A DNA stretch of 60,668 nucleotides from Nitrosomonas sp. (GCF_024282095.1 NZ_JAMWZS010000014.1:1-60668); one strand, 5' to 3'; numbered from the stretch's first letter, positions 16,687 to 24,503 are shown. The notes: generated by a model not told the origin, from the letters alone. Program-made: numbers and translations.

Positions 16687-19401
16687 TTAAAACCGATAGC
16701 TCCAGGTTGCTGCGAGGGATCCCTTGCGATCCAATTGGAATCCGTTGAAATCGTTCCTGACGGGTTGTATCCATTCAAAACCGAAGCGATTACCGGCAAA
16801 TCGGCCGCTTGGGATGATGGCATTCACGCCGAATCCAACGTCCCAGAATTGCCCGCCGTAATTTTGAGGAAAATCCATCGGACCGATACGTGCATTGAAT
16901 GCATCAAAGTCGCGGTGTACCGCGCCTTGCAAGGTATACACACCACGCACCGAAGCGGTCAGCCACTGCGTCAAATCATAACCACCCCAGGTTGTCGCCT
17001 GAAACATATCGCCCAAGCGATAACCGGATTTGTTTTTTTCTTCCAGGCGTTTGGTACCACTGAGTTGCGCACCCCAGGACCAACGACTTTTTTCACCGGC
17101 ATACGTCAGACTGGGCATGAAATCCCAGGTACCGCTACCCAATTGCATACCAAAATGGATCAATCCGCCGTCGGCCTGAGCCATACGACGCAATTCGATA
17201 TCCACCTTGCCGGTCGGTGCGCTGAGTCCCAGATTCATGTGCACGCGATGCCCCGGAATGTTAATCAGTTTAATCAAGGATGAAAAATAGGTATCTCCAA
17301 TAGCCCCGGTTTCATGACCAGCCACGCCGGTATGTTCATGCACACCCGGTGCAGCGGGCGGTGCTCCGGCCAATCTGCGCAGATTCATGTCCATGTCCAT
17401 AAAAGTCGGCATCAGCATGACATTGAGCCACTTGGTCGGTGCATACATAATATCGAGCATATGCATGCGCATGTTCATGTAAGCAGGCGTAAACCGGCAC
17501 GGCGTATCACTGCAACCTTGATCGACAACAACCTGGTCGCTGACTTGATGTGCGCCATGCATCATGGATCCAGTGGATTTGCCCAGCATAAACCGGTAGC
17601 CCATCATGAAATCGCCGGGTTTATCGAGCATATGGCCGAACATGATGCCCGCAGGGGGGATTTTATGATGGTGGTGCTCAGCAGCATGCGCATGTGATCC
17701 GGAAGATCCGCTGGAACCAACGATCGGCAGCGCAGTGGTCGGCTCAATATCAAACTTTATCGCCGCATTCGCCACATAGTAATCAAAATCAGCAAAACTG
17801 TTATTGCCGCTGCCGATCTGCATCGAGCTGGCACGGGTGTAGTATTCAAAACCGGCTTCCAACGCGACGCCTTTTCCGAGCATTTTACCCAATACCACGC
17901 CACCACTTAATGCACCAAAACCTGCCAGACGATGATCACTGGAAAAACTATCCGGTAATTTCCCTGCATCAAAGGATATCATTTTAGCGGTAACATTGAC
18001 TGAGAACCCATCAACCGGGCTGCCATTTTGATCAACCAGATTAAATCGATCATCGCCAAAATACTGCTTATTAAGATTATTCTGATCAACCCAGACCTTC
18101 CGTCCGGAACCATCAACTTCTTGTTTACTGAAGGCTTGTTGAGAAAACAAATAAGGCCGGTAAAAGCTGGCGGCATCTTGCGAATAATAGCGAACGCGCG
18201 GCGTTAACGTCCATCCGCTGCCAATCTGTTGCACCCAGCTGGCATCAAAGGTGTGGGTATTGACGCCCCAATCATCCACCGACAATCGATAACCAAGGTG
18301 CATGGCCGCATTAAACGGGCTGATATATTGAATATATTTTGTGTTTAATGCAACCTGATTACGTATATCCGGCCGCTGCTCGATCAGTGCACGTACCTTC
18401 CCGGTAATTAAACTGGATTGCCCATTGTTCAATTCAGCCGGATCAATAAAGATGGCTGACATTGCTTTATAGGGATTTTCCATAAACCCATTACTATGCG
18501 TGTAACCAATATTGACATCTACCAATGCGTTCTTGGTCAACACCTGCGATACACCGACATTCGCTACCCAATCCTGCCGATTGCCTTGCAGGATTTCAGA
18601 ACCACCGCGGCTGACAATTTGTGGCAAGTAAGCAGTCTTTGTAATATAAGGGGACGAATCATGATCCAAAATGGCGCCAACATCACTGTGCGTATAGCCG
18701 CCATTGAATTTAACACTGGTCAATTTCTGGTTAAAATCAAGACGCCCGCCAATGTTGCCAAAGCTGGATTTATAATCACGTTCCCGTGAAAAACCACCCG
18801 CCACATGAATGGCGGCTTCATTCCATTCATGACTCAAACCAAAAGTGGCTTGGCGGCGCGTTTCCGGCGAGGCTGATGACATCACCATCACTGATCGGGT
18901 ATCAACGACTCCCAATGATTGTTTCGTGATGGGATCTCGTCCAATGGGATTTAAATCACGGTCTAACAGGACATTGCTTTGCAGCAGTGGAGAGGCGCCG
19001 ACCACTACTCCATTATTGAAGTACGGACGATTACCGCCATCGGTGGCCAACGGCGTTATGGTAACGGGTGTCGCACCCGACCAGGTGTCCTGCGTATAAC
19101 CAAAAGTGAACTTGGTGCGATCAGTCAGAGAAAAAATACCGCTGCCATGCAAAACGTCGGCGCTGATTGGTTTTAGGCTCGGAACGCCGTACAGATTACG
19201 TTCGCCTTCCTGGTAACGGCTATATTGGAAATTGATCCGATCTGTTCCCGCCGCGTGTCCTGGTGTTATCAATAGTCCAGGCAATACCAATGCAGCAGAT
19301 GTCAATGCATGGAGTGTATTTCTTGATTTTACAGACGAGACTTCCAGATCATTCAATCGATGGCTGCCACCCTGGCGCTGCGGCATTCTATTCCGTTGCA
19401 A
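16687..19401 (-). CDS. DUF3570 outer-membrane protein fused to a second beta-barrel-like domain
   Basis: The 904-residue protein starts at TTG 19401, preceded by AGGTGA at about 9 bases; ATG 19386 is the alternative. A signal peptide follows (cleavage near P-G-H-A-A-G at about residue 51). Residues about 52-545 are a DUF3570 region rich in alternating polar/hydrophobic strands (I-N-F-Q-Y-S-R-Y-Q-E-G-E-R start). A linker holds a His cluster (HAHAAEHHHHK, about 568-580). The rest (to a C-terminal aromatic, W-S-Y-R-F) is a second barrel-like region akin to 'transporter' outer-membrane proteins, with Met-rich runs (about 640-670). The His and Met clusters suggest copper or another soft metal. Function unknown; DUF3570 is usually found alone, so the fusion is unusual. 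Confidence 0.7.
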   Translation of the reverse strand: MQRNRMPQRQGGSHRLNDLEVSSVKSRNTLHALTSAALVLPGLLITPGHAAGTDRINFQYSRYQEGERNLYGVPSLKPISADVLHGSGIFSLTDRTKFTFGYTQDTWSGATPVTITPLATDGGNRPYFNNGVVVGASPLLQSNVLLDRDLNPIGRDPITKQSLGVVDTRSVMVMSSASPETRRQATFGLSHEWNEAAIHVAGGFSRERDYKSSFGNIGGRLDFNQKLTSVKFNGGYTHSDVGAILDHDSSPYITKTAYLPQIVSRGGSEILQGNRQDWVANVGVSQVLTKNALVDVNIGYTHSNGFMENPYKAMSAIFIDPAELNNGQSSLITGKVRALIEQRPDIRNQVALNTKYIQYISPFNAAMHLGYRLSVDDWGVNTHTFDASWVQQIGSGWTLTPRVRYYSQDAASFYRPYLFSQQAFSKQEVDGSGRKVWVDQNNLNKQYFGDDRFNLVDQNGSPVDGFSVNVTAKMISFDAGKLPDSFSSDHRLAGFGALSGGVVLGKMLGKGVALEAGFEYYTRASSMQIGSGNNSFADFDYYVANAAIKFDIEPTTALPIVGSSGSSGSHAHAAEHHHHKIPPAGIMFGHMLDKPGDFMMGYRFMLGKSTGSMMHGAHQVSDQVVVDQGCSDTPCRFTPAYMNMRMHMLDIMYAPTKWLNVMLMPTFMDMDMNLRRLAGAPPAAPGVHEHTGVAGHETGAIGDTYFSSLIKLINIPGHRVHMNLGLSAPTGKVDIELRRMAQADGGLIHFGMQLGSGTWDFMPSLTYAGEKSRWSWGAQLSGTKRLEEKNKSGYRLGDMFQATTWGGYDLTQWLTASVRGVYTLQGAVHRDFDAFNARIGPMDFPQNYGGQFWDVGFGVNAIIPSGRFAGNRFGFEWIQPVRNDFNGFQLDRKGSLAATWSYRF

Positions 19402-19440
19402 ATTTCATTCACCTAGAAACAACGTTTAGCGGGGATTCGC

Positions 19441-19674
19441 TTAATAACAGCCACAACCACCGCCACCTGAAGAGGATTTATGGCTTGGTGCCGCTTCGCG
19501 GCTGCTGTAGTTATGCGATTGTAATTCACTTTGCAGCGGATGTGGATCCAATTCCATCTGAGGTTTTGCGAGATTACCCCGTTCCCATGGCGCGATGTTG
19601 ACACACCCGGTTCCGCCAATACCCATTGCGAGTATTGATCCGAAGATTGTCAGATAGTATCGAATCTCTCGCAT
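19441..19674 (-). CDS. DUF4266 small lipoprotein with C-terminal Gly-Cys tail
   Basis: The 77-residue protein has a lipoprotein signal (G-T-G-C, lipidated Cys at 23) directly before the DUF4266 core V-N-I-A-P-W-E-R-G-N-L-A-K-P. A conserved S-R-E-A region and the tail GGGGCGCY follow. The tail with two Cys after a Gly run is the signature of the family and could bind a metal or a cofactor, or form a disulfide with the neighbouring thioredoxin. It lies between the thioredoxin gene and the DUF3570 fusion, all on one strand with 31- and 39-base gaps. A second frame overlapping 19413-19619 was discarded. Confidence 0.85.
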   Translation of the reverse strand: MREIRYYLTIFGSILAMGIGGTGCVNIAPWERGNLAKPQMELDPHPLQSELQSHNYSSREAAPSHKSSSGGGGCGCY

Positions 19675-19705
19675 GCAGGGGGCAAGTACTCAAGAATCCC
19701 TATTG

Positions 19706-20209
19706 CTAGGGTTCCATCACCAATTGCGTAATCAATGCACGCAATTTTTCCGACTCATCCGGACGGAATCCTTGATGAATATGACGAATGTTGCCTTTCC
19801 GATCAATTAAATAAGAAGTCGGCATTGCCATCACTTCCAAGCCTTTGGCGCATTGTTTGCTCAGATCTGCAACAATCGAAAAATCAACTGGATTTTTAGC
19901 AAGAAATTCCTGAGCATCCGCAACTTTCTCATCCAGATTGATACCGATCACGTGCAAACCTTTATCCTTCAACTCATGATCCAGTTGATTTAAAAAAGAA
20001 AAAGACTTTACGCAAGGAGGGCACCAGGATGCCCAAAAATCCATATAGACAACTTTTCCTTTCAATTCTTGTAAATCATACGCAGGCTTACCATCTAATG
20101 TAGTCAATGCACACGAAGACGATGCCTGCTGCAGATGTTCTGCAAATAAATTTGTCGTAAACAAGAGCGACAAACTAATAATCAACAAGGATAGTTTTAT
20201 TTTTTTCAT
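19706..20209 (-). CDS. TlpA/ResA-like periplasmic thioredoxin
   Basis: The 167-residue protein has a signal peptide (about 1-23, cleaved after L-F-A). A thioredoxin fold of the AhpC-TSA/TlpA type follows, with the active site FWASWCPPC near 57-65 and the cis-Pro segment M-A-M-P-T-S near 130. It ends with D-R-K-G-N-I-R-H-I-H-Q-G-F. Such proteins reduce disulfides in periplasmic partners. GAGG lies about 9 bases before ATG. The next gene downstream encodes a lipoprotein with a C-G-C tail, an obvious candidate substrate; that link is inference. Confidence 0.88.
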   Translation of the reverse strand: MKKIKLSLLIISLSLLFTTNLFAEHLQQASSSCALTTLDGKPAYDLQELKGKVVYMDFWASWCPPCVKSFSFLNQLDHELKDKGLHVIGINLDEKVADAQEFLAKNPVDFSIVADLSKQCAKGLEVMAMPTSYLIDRKGNIRHIHQGFRPDESEKLRALITQLVMEP

Positions 20210-20256
20210 CGCATATTACCTCAATGATCTTAAAACGTTATTGCACGAATAGATCA

Positions 20257-20730
20257 TCATTCAAATTGATAAACAAGGATATCTGTATCAGTATGTGTAA
20301 CCCCATCCGCCGCTTTGCAATGATAGGATACGGTAAACGATCTCGCGCCCGCAGCGGTTTTGTTCACCAGCAAAAGATAGTTACCATTTCCGCCTGCCAC
20401 CCTGACAGAAGGACTAGGCTCCGCATCTCCTGAGATAGGATCAGTTGTGCTGATTGCATGATTAAAATTATTACCGATGTGTATGATTTGCAAATTAACC
20501 AATAAATTGTCCTGCGGTAGTGAAGTATCTGTGATGCTCGCTTCCAGGAAACTCGTCGGAATGCTGCCACTATTAGTACAAGTAACCAATGCAAAACCGG
20601 TAAAACCGGCAACAGTACCGTTGGGATCCATGGTAGCGCCCGCATCGTGCGCACTACTCGCACATGTATAACCAATTGCGGCTACAAAAAGAACGACGTT
20701 CGATAGTTTACCAAATGATATAGATAGCAT
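20257..20730 (-). CDS. Secreted protein, predicted N-terminal histidine; paralog of 22033-22500
   Basis: The 157-residue protein starts at ATG 20730 with AAGGAA 8 bases upstream. The signal peptide should be cut after C-A-S-S-A, leaving His as residue 1 (HDAGATMDPNG). The body shares a pattern with the protein at 22033: V-T-C, a P-(T)S-x-L-E-A stretch, a Y-L-L/F-V-x-(K/H) strand, A-A-G-x-x-S, and Y-H-C-K-x-A-x-x-V-(T)-H-T. Two Cys (in V-T-C and Y-H-C) may pair. It looks like a small beta-sandwich. I do not recognise a named family. It stands just upstream of the thioredoxin gene. Confidence 0.65.
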   Translation of the reverse strand: MLSISFGKLSNVVLFVAAIGYTCASSAHDAGATMDPNGTVAGFTGFALVTCTNSGSIPTSFLEASITDTSLPQDNLLVNLQIIHIGNNFNHAISTTDPISGDAEPSPSVRVAGGNGNYLLLVNKTAAGARSFTVSYHCKAADGVTHTDTDILVYQFE

Positions 20731-20863
20731 GATCGTATTCCTTATATCGAGATCAGTTTAATAAGTGGCATTATATTATATGAATGTAGCACTTTCATAA
20801 TTGAAGCCGTATTCATCGATCTGCCATGTACATGTATTCATATCTATCACCCCCCTTAGGTTC

Positions 20864-20905
20864 TTAAAAAAAACCTCGCTCCGAGAAGGAGGGAGAGCGA
20901 GGTTT
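20864..20905 (-). terminator. Intrinsic terminator
   Basis: An 11-bp perfect stem (20871-20881 with 20895-20905) is followed on the minus strand by a run of T (rc of 20864-20870). It lies 32 bases after the stop of the 20938-21672 gene and ends that transcript. Strong by sequence. Confidence 0.85.
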
Positions 20906-20937
20906 CATAACAGCAACCTATATTAAATATTCAATCA

Positions 20938-21672
20938 TTACTGTGGCCAGACTTGATTGCCATCCAGTTTAATCGGCATATCCCGATTGATTTGCGCGGC
21001 TGAAGGTTTAACTTCAACTGCCACTCCAGTAGCACCGCAAGATGCCGGCAGAGCGCTGGTACGAGTAATGGTCAGTGATGCTGCACCATCTTCGCCGACA
21101 CGATCATAAGGCGTGCCCAGTCCTGCGAGAGTCCACCGATTGATTGTTTCATCGCTAAATCCGGAAACGGGCGTGATTTCACAAATATCGACAATCGATA
21201 CATGGAATTTCACACTGGCGGCACAGGATTCCGGTTCAATAATTGCTGCACTGGTTCTGAATGGAATAAAGCCACTCATGTCATGCGGCAGGGAATCACC
21301 ACCACCGGCCCAGAACCCCACAACATTGTCACTAGCATCCAGTTTCTCGCCTTGAAAGGTAAAAACAGCCTTGCTATAGACTTTCTGATTCAGATTTCCC
21401 CAATTTTGTACAAAGTCCGTCAATGCACCCGCATGCGGTTGACCATCCACTGTAATAGTTGAATCCACACCATCCGGAAACACCACACTGGTACCTATGG
21501 CGTTACGTTCCCCGCAACCGTGACCAATCACAACGTTATTAGACACTCGGATACCTTCAGAGATTGAGGGTGTTTCTAGCACTGTATGGGCAAAAACATT
21601 ATGTCCAATCATTGTTATTGTCGCAGCAATCATTGAAACCGTGATTAATTTTACTTTATGATTTGTATGCAT
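20938..21672 (-). CDS. Secreted DUF1775/YcnI-like protein with predicted N-terminal His (copy 1)
   Basis: I use ATG 21672 (244 aa), which gives a clean 28-residue signal ending N-V-F-A. The mature protein then starts HTVLETPSISEG. A pattern S-N-N-V-V-I-G-H-G-C-G, then S-V-V-F-P-D-G-V, resembles the DUF1775 domain of YcnI, where mature His-1 binds Cu(II). Four Cys are conserved with the paralog at 23247 (in G-C-G, S-C-A, D-I-C and S-C-G), fit for two disulfides. The C-terminus P-S-A-A-Q-x-N-R-D-M-P-I ... W-P is nearly identical in both. Probably a periplasmic or outer-surface metal-handling protein; the DUF1775 match is from pattern only. An upstream in-frame start (21744) would spoil the signal. 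Confidence 0.7.
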   Translation of the reverse strand: MHTNHKVKLITVSMIAATITMIGHNVFAHTVLETPSISEGIRVSNNVVIGHGCGERNAIGTSVVFPDGVDSTITVDGQPHAGALTDFVQNWGNLNQKVYSKAVFTFQGEKLDASDNVVGFWAGGGDSLPHDMSGFIPFRTSAAIIEPESCAASVKFHVSIVDICEITPVSGFSDETINRWTLAGLGTPYDRVGEDGAASLTITRTSALPASCGATGVAVEVKPSAAQINRDMPIKLDGNQVWPQ

Positions 21673-22032
21673 CTTTATACTCTTTATCTTCCAATAATTT
21701 ATTAATATTTCCTGCATGGAATATCTTGTAATTTTTAATTGCACTCAAGCATTTAAGTACTTTTCCATCAATTCACATACATGATGCATGTTCGTAAATC
21801 GTAAACTGAGATTTTCCATGAGAGTCCTTCACTACAAATTGAATTCTTTCTGATCAATCTATTAGTGGCTTGATTATCTGACCGCAGCATAAAATTATCA
21901 ATGTGACAAAATGTCGCACCTATTGTTGACGCCATTTTCAAGCCAAGAAAAGTAAAAAAATGATTTTAAGCAGATGAAATGAATTCCCCAATGCCTTTTT
22001 CACAAGGCAAAGGGAATTATTCGCAGTAAGGA
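21673..22032. other. Intergenic region, 360 bases
   Basis: AT-rich spacer between two same-strand secreted-protein genes. It probably carries the promoter for the 20938-21672 gene. Besides the hairpin at 21982-22017, only a short imperfect repeat (GTGACAAAATGTCGCAC, about 21901-21917) was noticed. No gene. Confidence 0.5.
21982..22017 (-). terminator. Likely terminator hairpin after the 22033-22500 gene
   Basis: Nested pairing AATTCCC/GGGAATT and GCCTT/AAGGC forms a long stem with one internal loop, 15 bases after the stop of the 22033 gene (minus). The T run that follows on the minus strand is interrupted (TTCATTTCATC), so strength is uncertain. Confidence 0.5.
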
Positions 22033-22500
22033 TTATTGCTGCTGTCTGGAGGTAATACTTGTGCCAGTATGTACATTACCCGCAGTCTTGCAGTGATAGA
22101 TCACATCGTAACTGTCGGTTCCCGCAGCAGCATGTTTAACGAATAGATAATAAGTACCGGCTCCTTGGGTGACTTTAATCAAAGGGCTATAACCGGTATC
22201 ACTGTCTGTAGTATCCAGACTTGATTGCGCACACTTATTAGTCGTGCAAGCCGTCCCTTTATAGATCAAAATATTCACTTTGGATGTGTTGGCCGTCATA
22301 TCCTTGACCTGCGCTTCAAGATAGGAAGGCGCACCGTTACCGTCGTCAAAGCAAGTGACTTGATAAAAATCAACACCGGCAGCTAATCCCGTGGTGAAAC
22401 TACCACTTTGATTATCTGCCAATACTGTACCTGTCTGACTCATGATCAGCCCGCCAAAAACTGCCATCGCAACCTGCTTCAAAATTGAGAATTTCATCAT
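22033..22500 (-). CDS. Secreted protein, paralog of 20257-20730
   Basis: ATG 22500 (155 aa) follows AAGGAA closely; the next codon is also ATG. The TTG-started longer frame is rejected because it starts inside that Shine-Dalgarno. The signal is cut near T-V-L-A-D, so here the mature start is Asp, not His. The body shows Y-Q-V-T-C-F, A-P-S-Y-L-E-A-Q-V, an extra Cys pair (C-T-T-N-K-C), G-T-Y-Y-L-F-V-K, and Y-H-C-K-T-A-G-N-V-H-T-G-T. A small beta-sandwich with two disulfides is likely. Not a family I can name. It shares Y/F-Q-V-T/S-C-F with the HEAT-repeat protein just upstream. Confidence 0.65.
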   Translation of the reverse strand: MMKFSILKQVAMAVFGGLIMSQTGTVLADNQSGSFTTGLAAGVDFYQVTCFDDGNGAPSYLEAQVKDMTANTSKVNILIYKGTACTTNKCAQSSLDTTDSDTGYSPLIKVTQGAGTYYLFVKHAAAGTDSYDVIYHCKTAGNVHTGTSITSRQQQ

Positions 22501-22577
22501 ATATTCCTTCAAATTAGTAAACTCGACAATGAATGATTTGCCATTGTCTGTTCAAACAATACTAAAACACGATACGA

Positions 22578-23150
22578 TCAGTGACTCTTGTAAGATTCAA
22601 GCTTCATCGCAGCCAGTTCTCTGACGGCTTGCTCGTCGTCATTGAGTGCTTGTTCAAGCAAATTGACGCTTTTTTCATCAATTCCCAAGCTATCTATCGC
22701 CATCAGGCGCACCGACAGTTCGCTGTCATTGAGTGCTTGCTCCAGTAAAATAGGAAAATCCGCACACATCTGTTGTGCAATGGCATACACAGCCTGTCCT
22801 CTGACATTGGAATCTTTATCCAAAATGGCTTTTTGCAGGATTTTTTGCACAACTCCGGCATCAATCGGACCTTTCTCAGCCAATTGCGACAAGGCGCTGA
22901 TCCGTTGTTCGGGATTACTCGATGCAGCCAAACTCACTATCTTTTCGGTGAATGCCAAATCAGGTTGGCGTTGATCATCACTGTCATCAGCAAAACAACT
23001 CACCTGAAAAGACTCCAGGCTGTTAAATACCAACTTGGTATCCGAATTACCAATGCTGTCTGCCCGAGCAGTATGGATCCTCATGACAGCCCAGGAAAAA
23101 ATCATGAGCAGTATGAGCACACCGATCTTTGCGTTTTGGAATTGCAACAT
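22578..23150 (-). CDS. Secreted HEAT-repeat protein
   Basis: ATG 23150 (190 aa) is chosen because GAGGAG lies about 8 bases before it. The signal or anchor covers residues 1-31 (A-R-A-D-S). A short unique piece F-Q-V-S-C-F-A-D-D follows, and from about residue 68 there are helical HEAT-like repeats: S-S-N-P-E-Q-R-I-S-A-L-S-Q-L-A, K-D-S-N-V-R-G-Q-A-V-Y-A-I, N-D-S-E-L-S-V-R-L-M-A-I-D-S-L, D-D-E-Q-A-V-R-E-L-A-A-M-K-L. Such repeats mediate protein contacts. It lies between two secreted-protein genes on the same strand and may be a scaffold or chaperone for them. Confidence 0.75.
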   Translation of the reverse strand: MLQFQNAKIGVLILLMIFSWAVMRIHTARADSIGNSDTKLVFNSLESFQVSCFADDSDDQRQPDLAFTEKIVSLAASSNPEQRISALSQLAEKGPIDAGVVQKILQKAILDKDSNVRGQAVYAIAQQMCADFPILLEQALNDSELSVRLMAIDSLGIDEKSVNLLEQALNDDEQAVRELAAMKLESYKSH

Positions 23151-23246
23151 AATTACGCACTCCTCATAAATGAAGAAGATGAACAAGAGCTCCCGTTCTT
23201 GCCCACCCTCTAGTAAAAAACTTGCTATATGCTTGACTTGTTACGC

Positions 23247-23999
23247 TTAAGGTTTCGGCCAGATTTGCTTGCCTTTTGTACTCACAATCGGCATATCACG
23301 ATTCAATTGCGCAGCCGATGGAATCACTTCAATGTCCAAGCCATCGCCACACGCCGCATCCATTGGGTTATTTACCAGATCACGCGTTACTGTCAAGGTG
23401 GCAGGAGAATTGAAGCCGTGCAGTCCGGGGCCGTCATAATCCGAGCCCACTGCCGGTGTCCAGAGATTGACGATGCCTTCAGCAAAACCTGTCTTATTCG
23501 TAATCTTGCAAATATCCGCAATACCTAAAGACACTTTCACGCTCCTGGCACAAGAGGTGGGTTCAATCGACATTGCACCCGCTCTGAATGGAACATAGGT
23601 GGTGTAATAGTCAGGACTTTTTCCATCCCTTGCATAAAATCCAACTGTATTACCGTTGGCGTCATGCTTTTCATCTTCATCCTTGAAGACGCTGTGATTG
23701 AGTATTTTTTGATACAGATTGCCATAGTTGGTTACATAGACATCGATGGTGTCGGCAGTCTGGGTACCGTTTACTTTCACAATGGAATCCACGCCATCCG
23801 GAAATACTACCGAGTGAGCAATGACATTCGTTCCGTCTCCGCACGCATGTCCAATGACAACATTGTTGGAAATCCTCAGGTTTTCAGCGACCGTTGGTAT
23901 TTCCAGGCGGGTATGCGAAAATGCGCTGTGTGAGATGCCCATTAGCAAGGCAATTGCCAATGCACCATGGGTGGAAAACTTTAATTTTTTAATTAACAT
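23247..23999 (-). CDS. Secreted DUF1775/YcnI-like protein with predicted N-terminal His (copy 2)
   Basis: The 250-residue protein has a signal ending H-S-A-F-S; the mature form starts HTRLEIPTVAEN. It is paralogous to the 20938 protein over its full length: S-N-N-V-V-I-G-H-A-C-G, H-S-V-V-F-P-D-G-V-D-S, G-N-L-Y-Q-K, P-F-R-A-G, I-E-P-T-S-C-A-R-S-V-K, D-I-C-K-I-T and P-S-A-A-Q-L-N-R-D-M-P-I. The four Cys and His-1 are kept. Two diverged copies 1.6 kb apart point to separate jobs rather than a recent duplication. Likely periplasmic metal binding. First gene of the run on this strand; a long leader with hairpins lies upstream. Confidence 0.7.
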   Translation of the reverse strand: MLIKKLKFSTHGALAIALLMGISHSAFSHTRLEIPTVAENLRISNNVVIGHACGDGTNVIAHSVVFPDGVDSIVKVNGTQTADTIDVYVTNYGNLYQKILNHSVFKDEDEKHDANGNTVGFYARDGKSPDYYTTYVPFRAGAMSIEPTSCARSVKVSLGIADICKITNKTGFAEGIVNLWTPAVGSDYDGPGLHGFNSPATLTVTRDLVNNPMDAACGDGLDIEVIPSAAQLNRDMPIVSTKGKQIWPKP

Positions 24000-24058
24000 G
24001 TTAGAAGAACCCCTTTTTAACTTTTTAATTGAATTATTTTTGTAATGCTCACTAAAGG

Positions 24059-24088
24059 CTACTTTTTGAGGTGACGCTCAAAAAGTAG
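24059..24088. repeat. 12-bp perfect inverted repeat in the leader of the 23247-23999 gene
   Basis: CTACTTTTTGAG (24059-24070) pairs with CTCAAAAAGTAG (24077-24088) across a 6-base loop. It lies 60-90 bases upstream of the start of the minus-strand secreted gene, so it would be in its mRNA leader or serve as an operator. No T run follows on either side. Confidence 0.5.
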
Positions 24089-24199
24089 TCTGAAATCCAC
24101 TCCATTCTTTTTCCATATCCCCGGCAAAGCCTGATTGCCAACATATTTCTCAAGAAACAGGAATTTCTTTCAGCGCGAATCATATTTTTCGATTCACTA

Positions 24200-24225
24200 A
24201 AAAACAATGCGGCAAAATGCCGCAT
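24200..24225 (-). terminator. Intrinsic terminator in the leader region (minus strand)
   Basis: ATGCGGCA (24207-24214) pairs with TGCCGCAT (24218-24225). On the minus strand the stem is followed by TGTTTTTTAG. By sequence it is a good terminator, but no minus-strand gene lies just upstream, so it either attenuates a long leader of the 23247-23999 gene or stops antisense transcription. Confidence 0.65.
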
Positions 24226-24503
24226 CCCTTCACTGGCATATCGCAAATCACAATACGCGCCGCATAACCCATTATTTAATTAACAATTAATCGTTCTTCG
24301 TTCAAATTATGGAATGCTATTTTTGCTGCTGCTGCGACAATTTGCCGCATTATCAACACTAGATTTCTTGCATACAATCCAAAACCATCAAGTAAAGCAG
24401 TAGAGCCATCGATATTTTTCGCAGATCAGATACCACCTCCTCCAGCTTGCTTCTTTCTGTAAAACATCTAATAAAAAACGAACATCTATTTTCAGGAACA
24501 AAA

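Larger units (their letters stand above)
24000..24503. other. Divergent intergenic region, 504 bases
   Basis: This separates the copy-2 secreted gene (minus) from the amidohydrolase gene (plus). It holds the 12-bp inverted repeat at 24059-24088, a minus-strand terminator at 24200-24225, and AT-rich promoter-like sequence (TTAATTAACAATTAA near 24277). GCGGC/GCCGC-like fragments recur at 24207-24225 and near 24341. An open minus frame at 24052-24246 overlaps both hairpins and looks non-coding. Confidence 0.5.

Noticed and set aside
24052-24246. Minus-strand ORF of 64 codons in the divergent intergenic region
   Set aside because: It runs through two hairpins, has no ribosome-binding site and no protein-like pattern.
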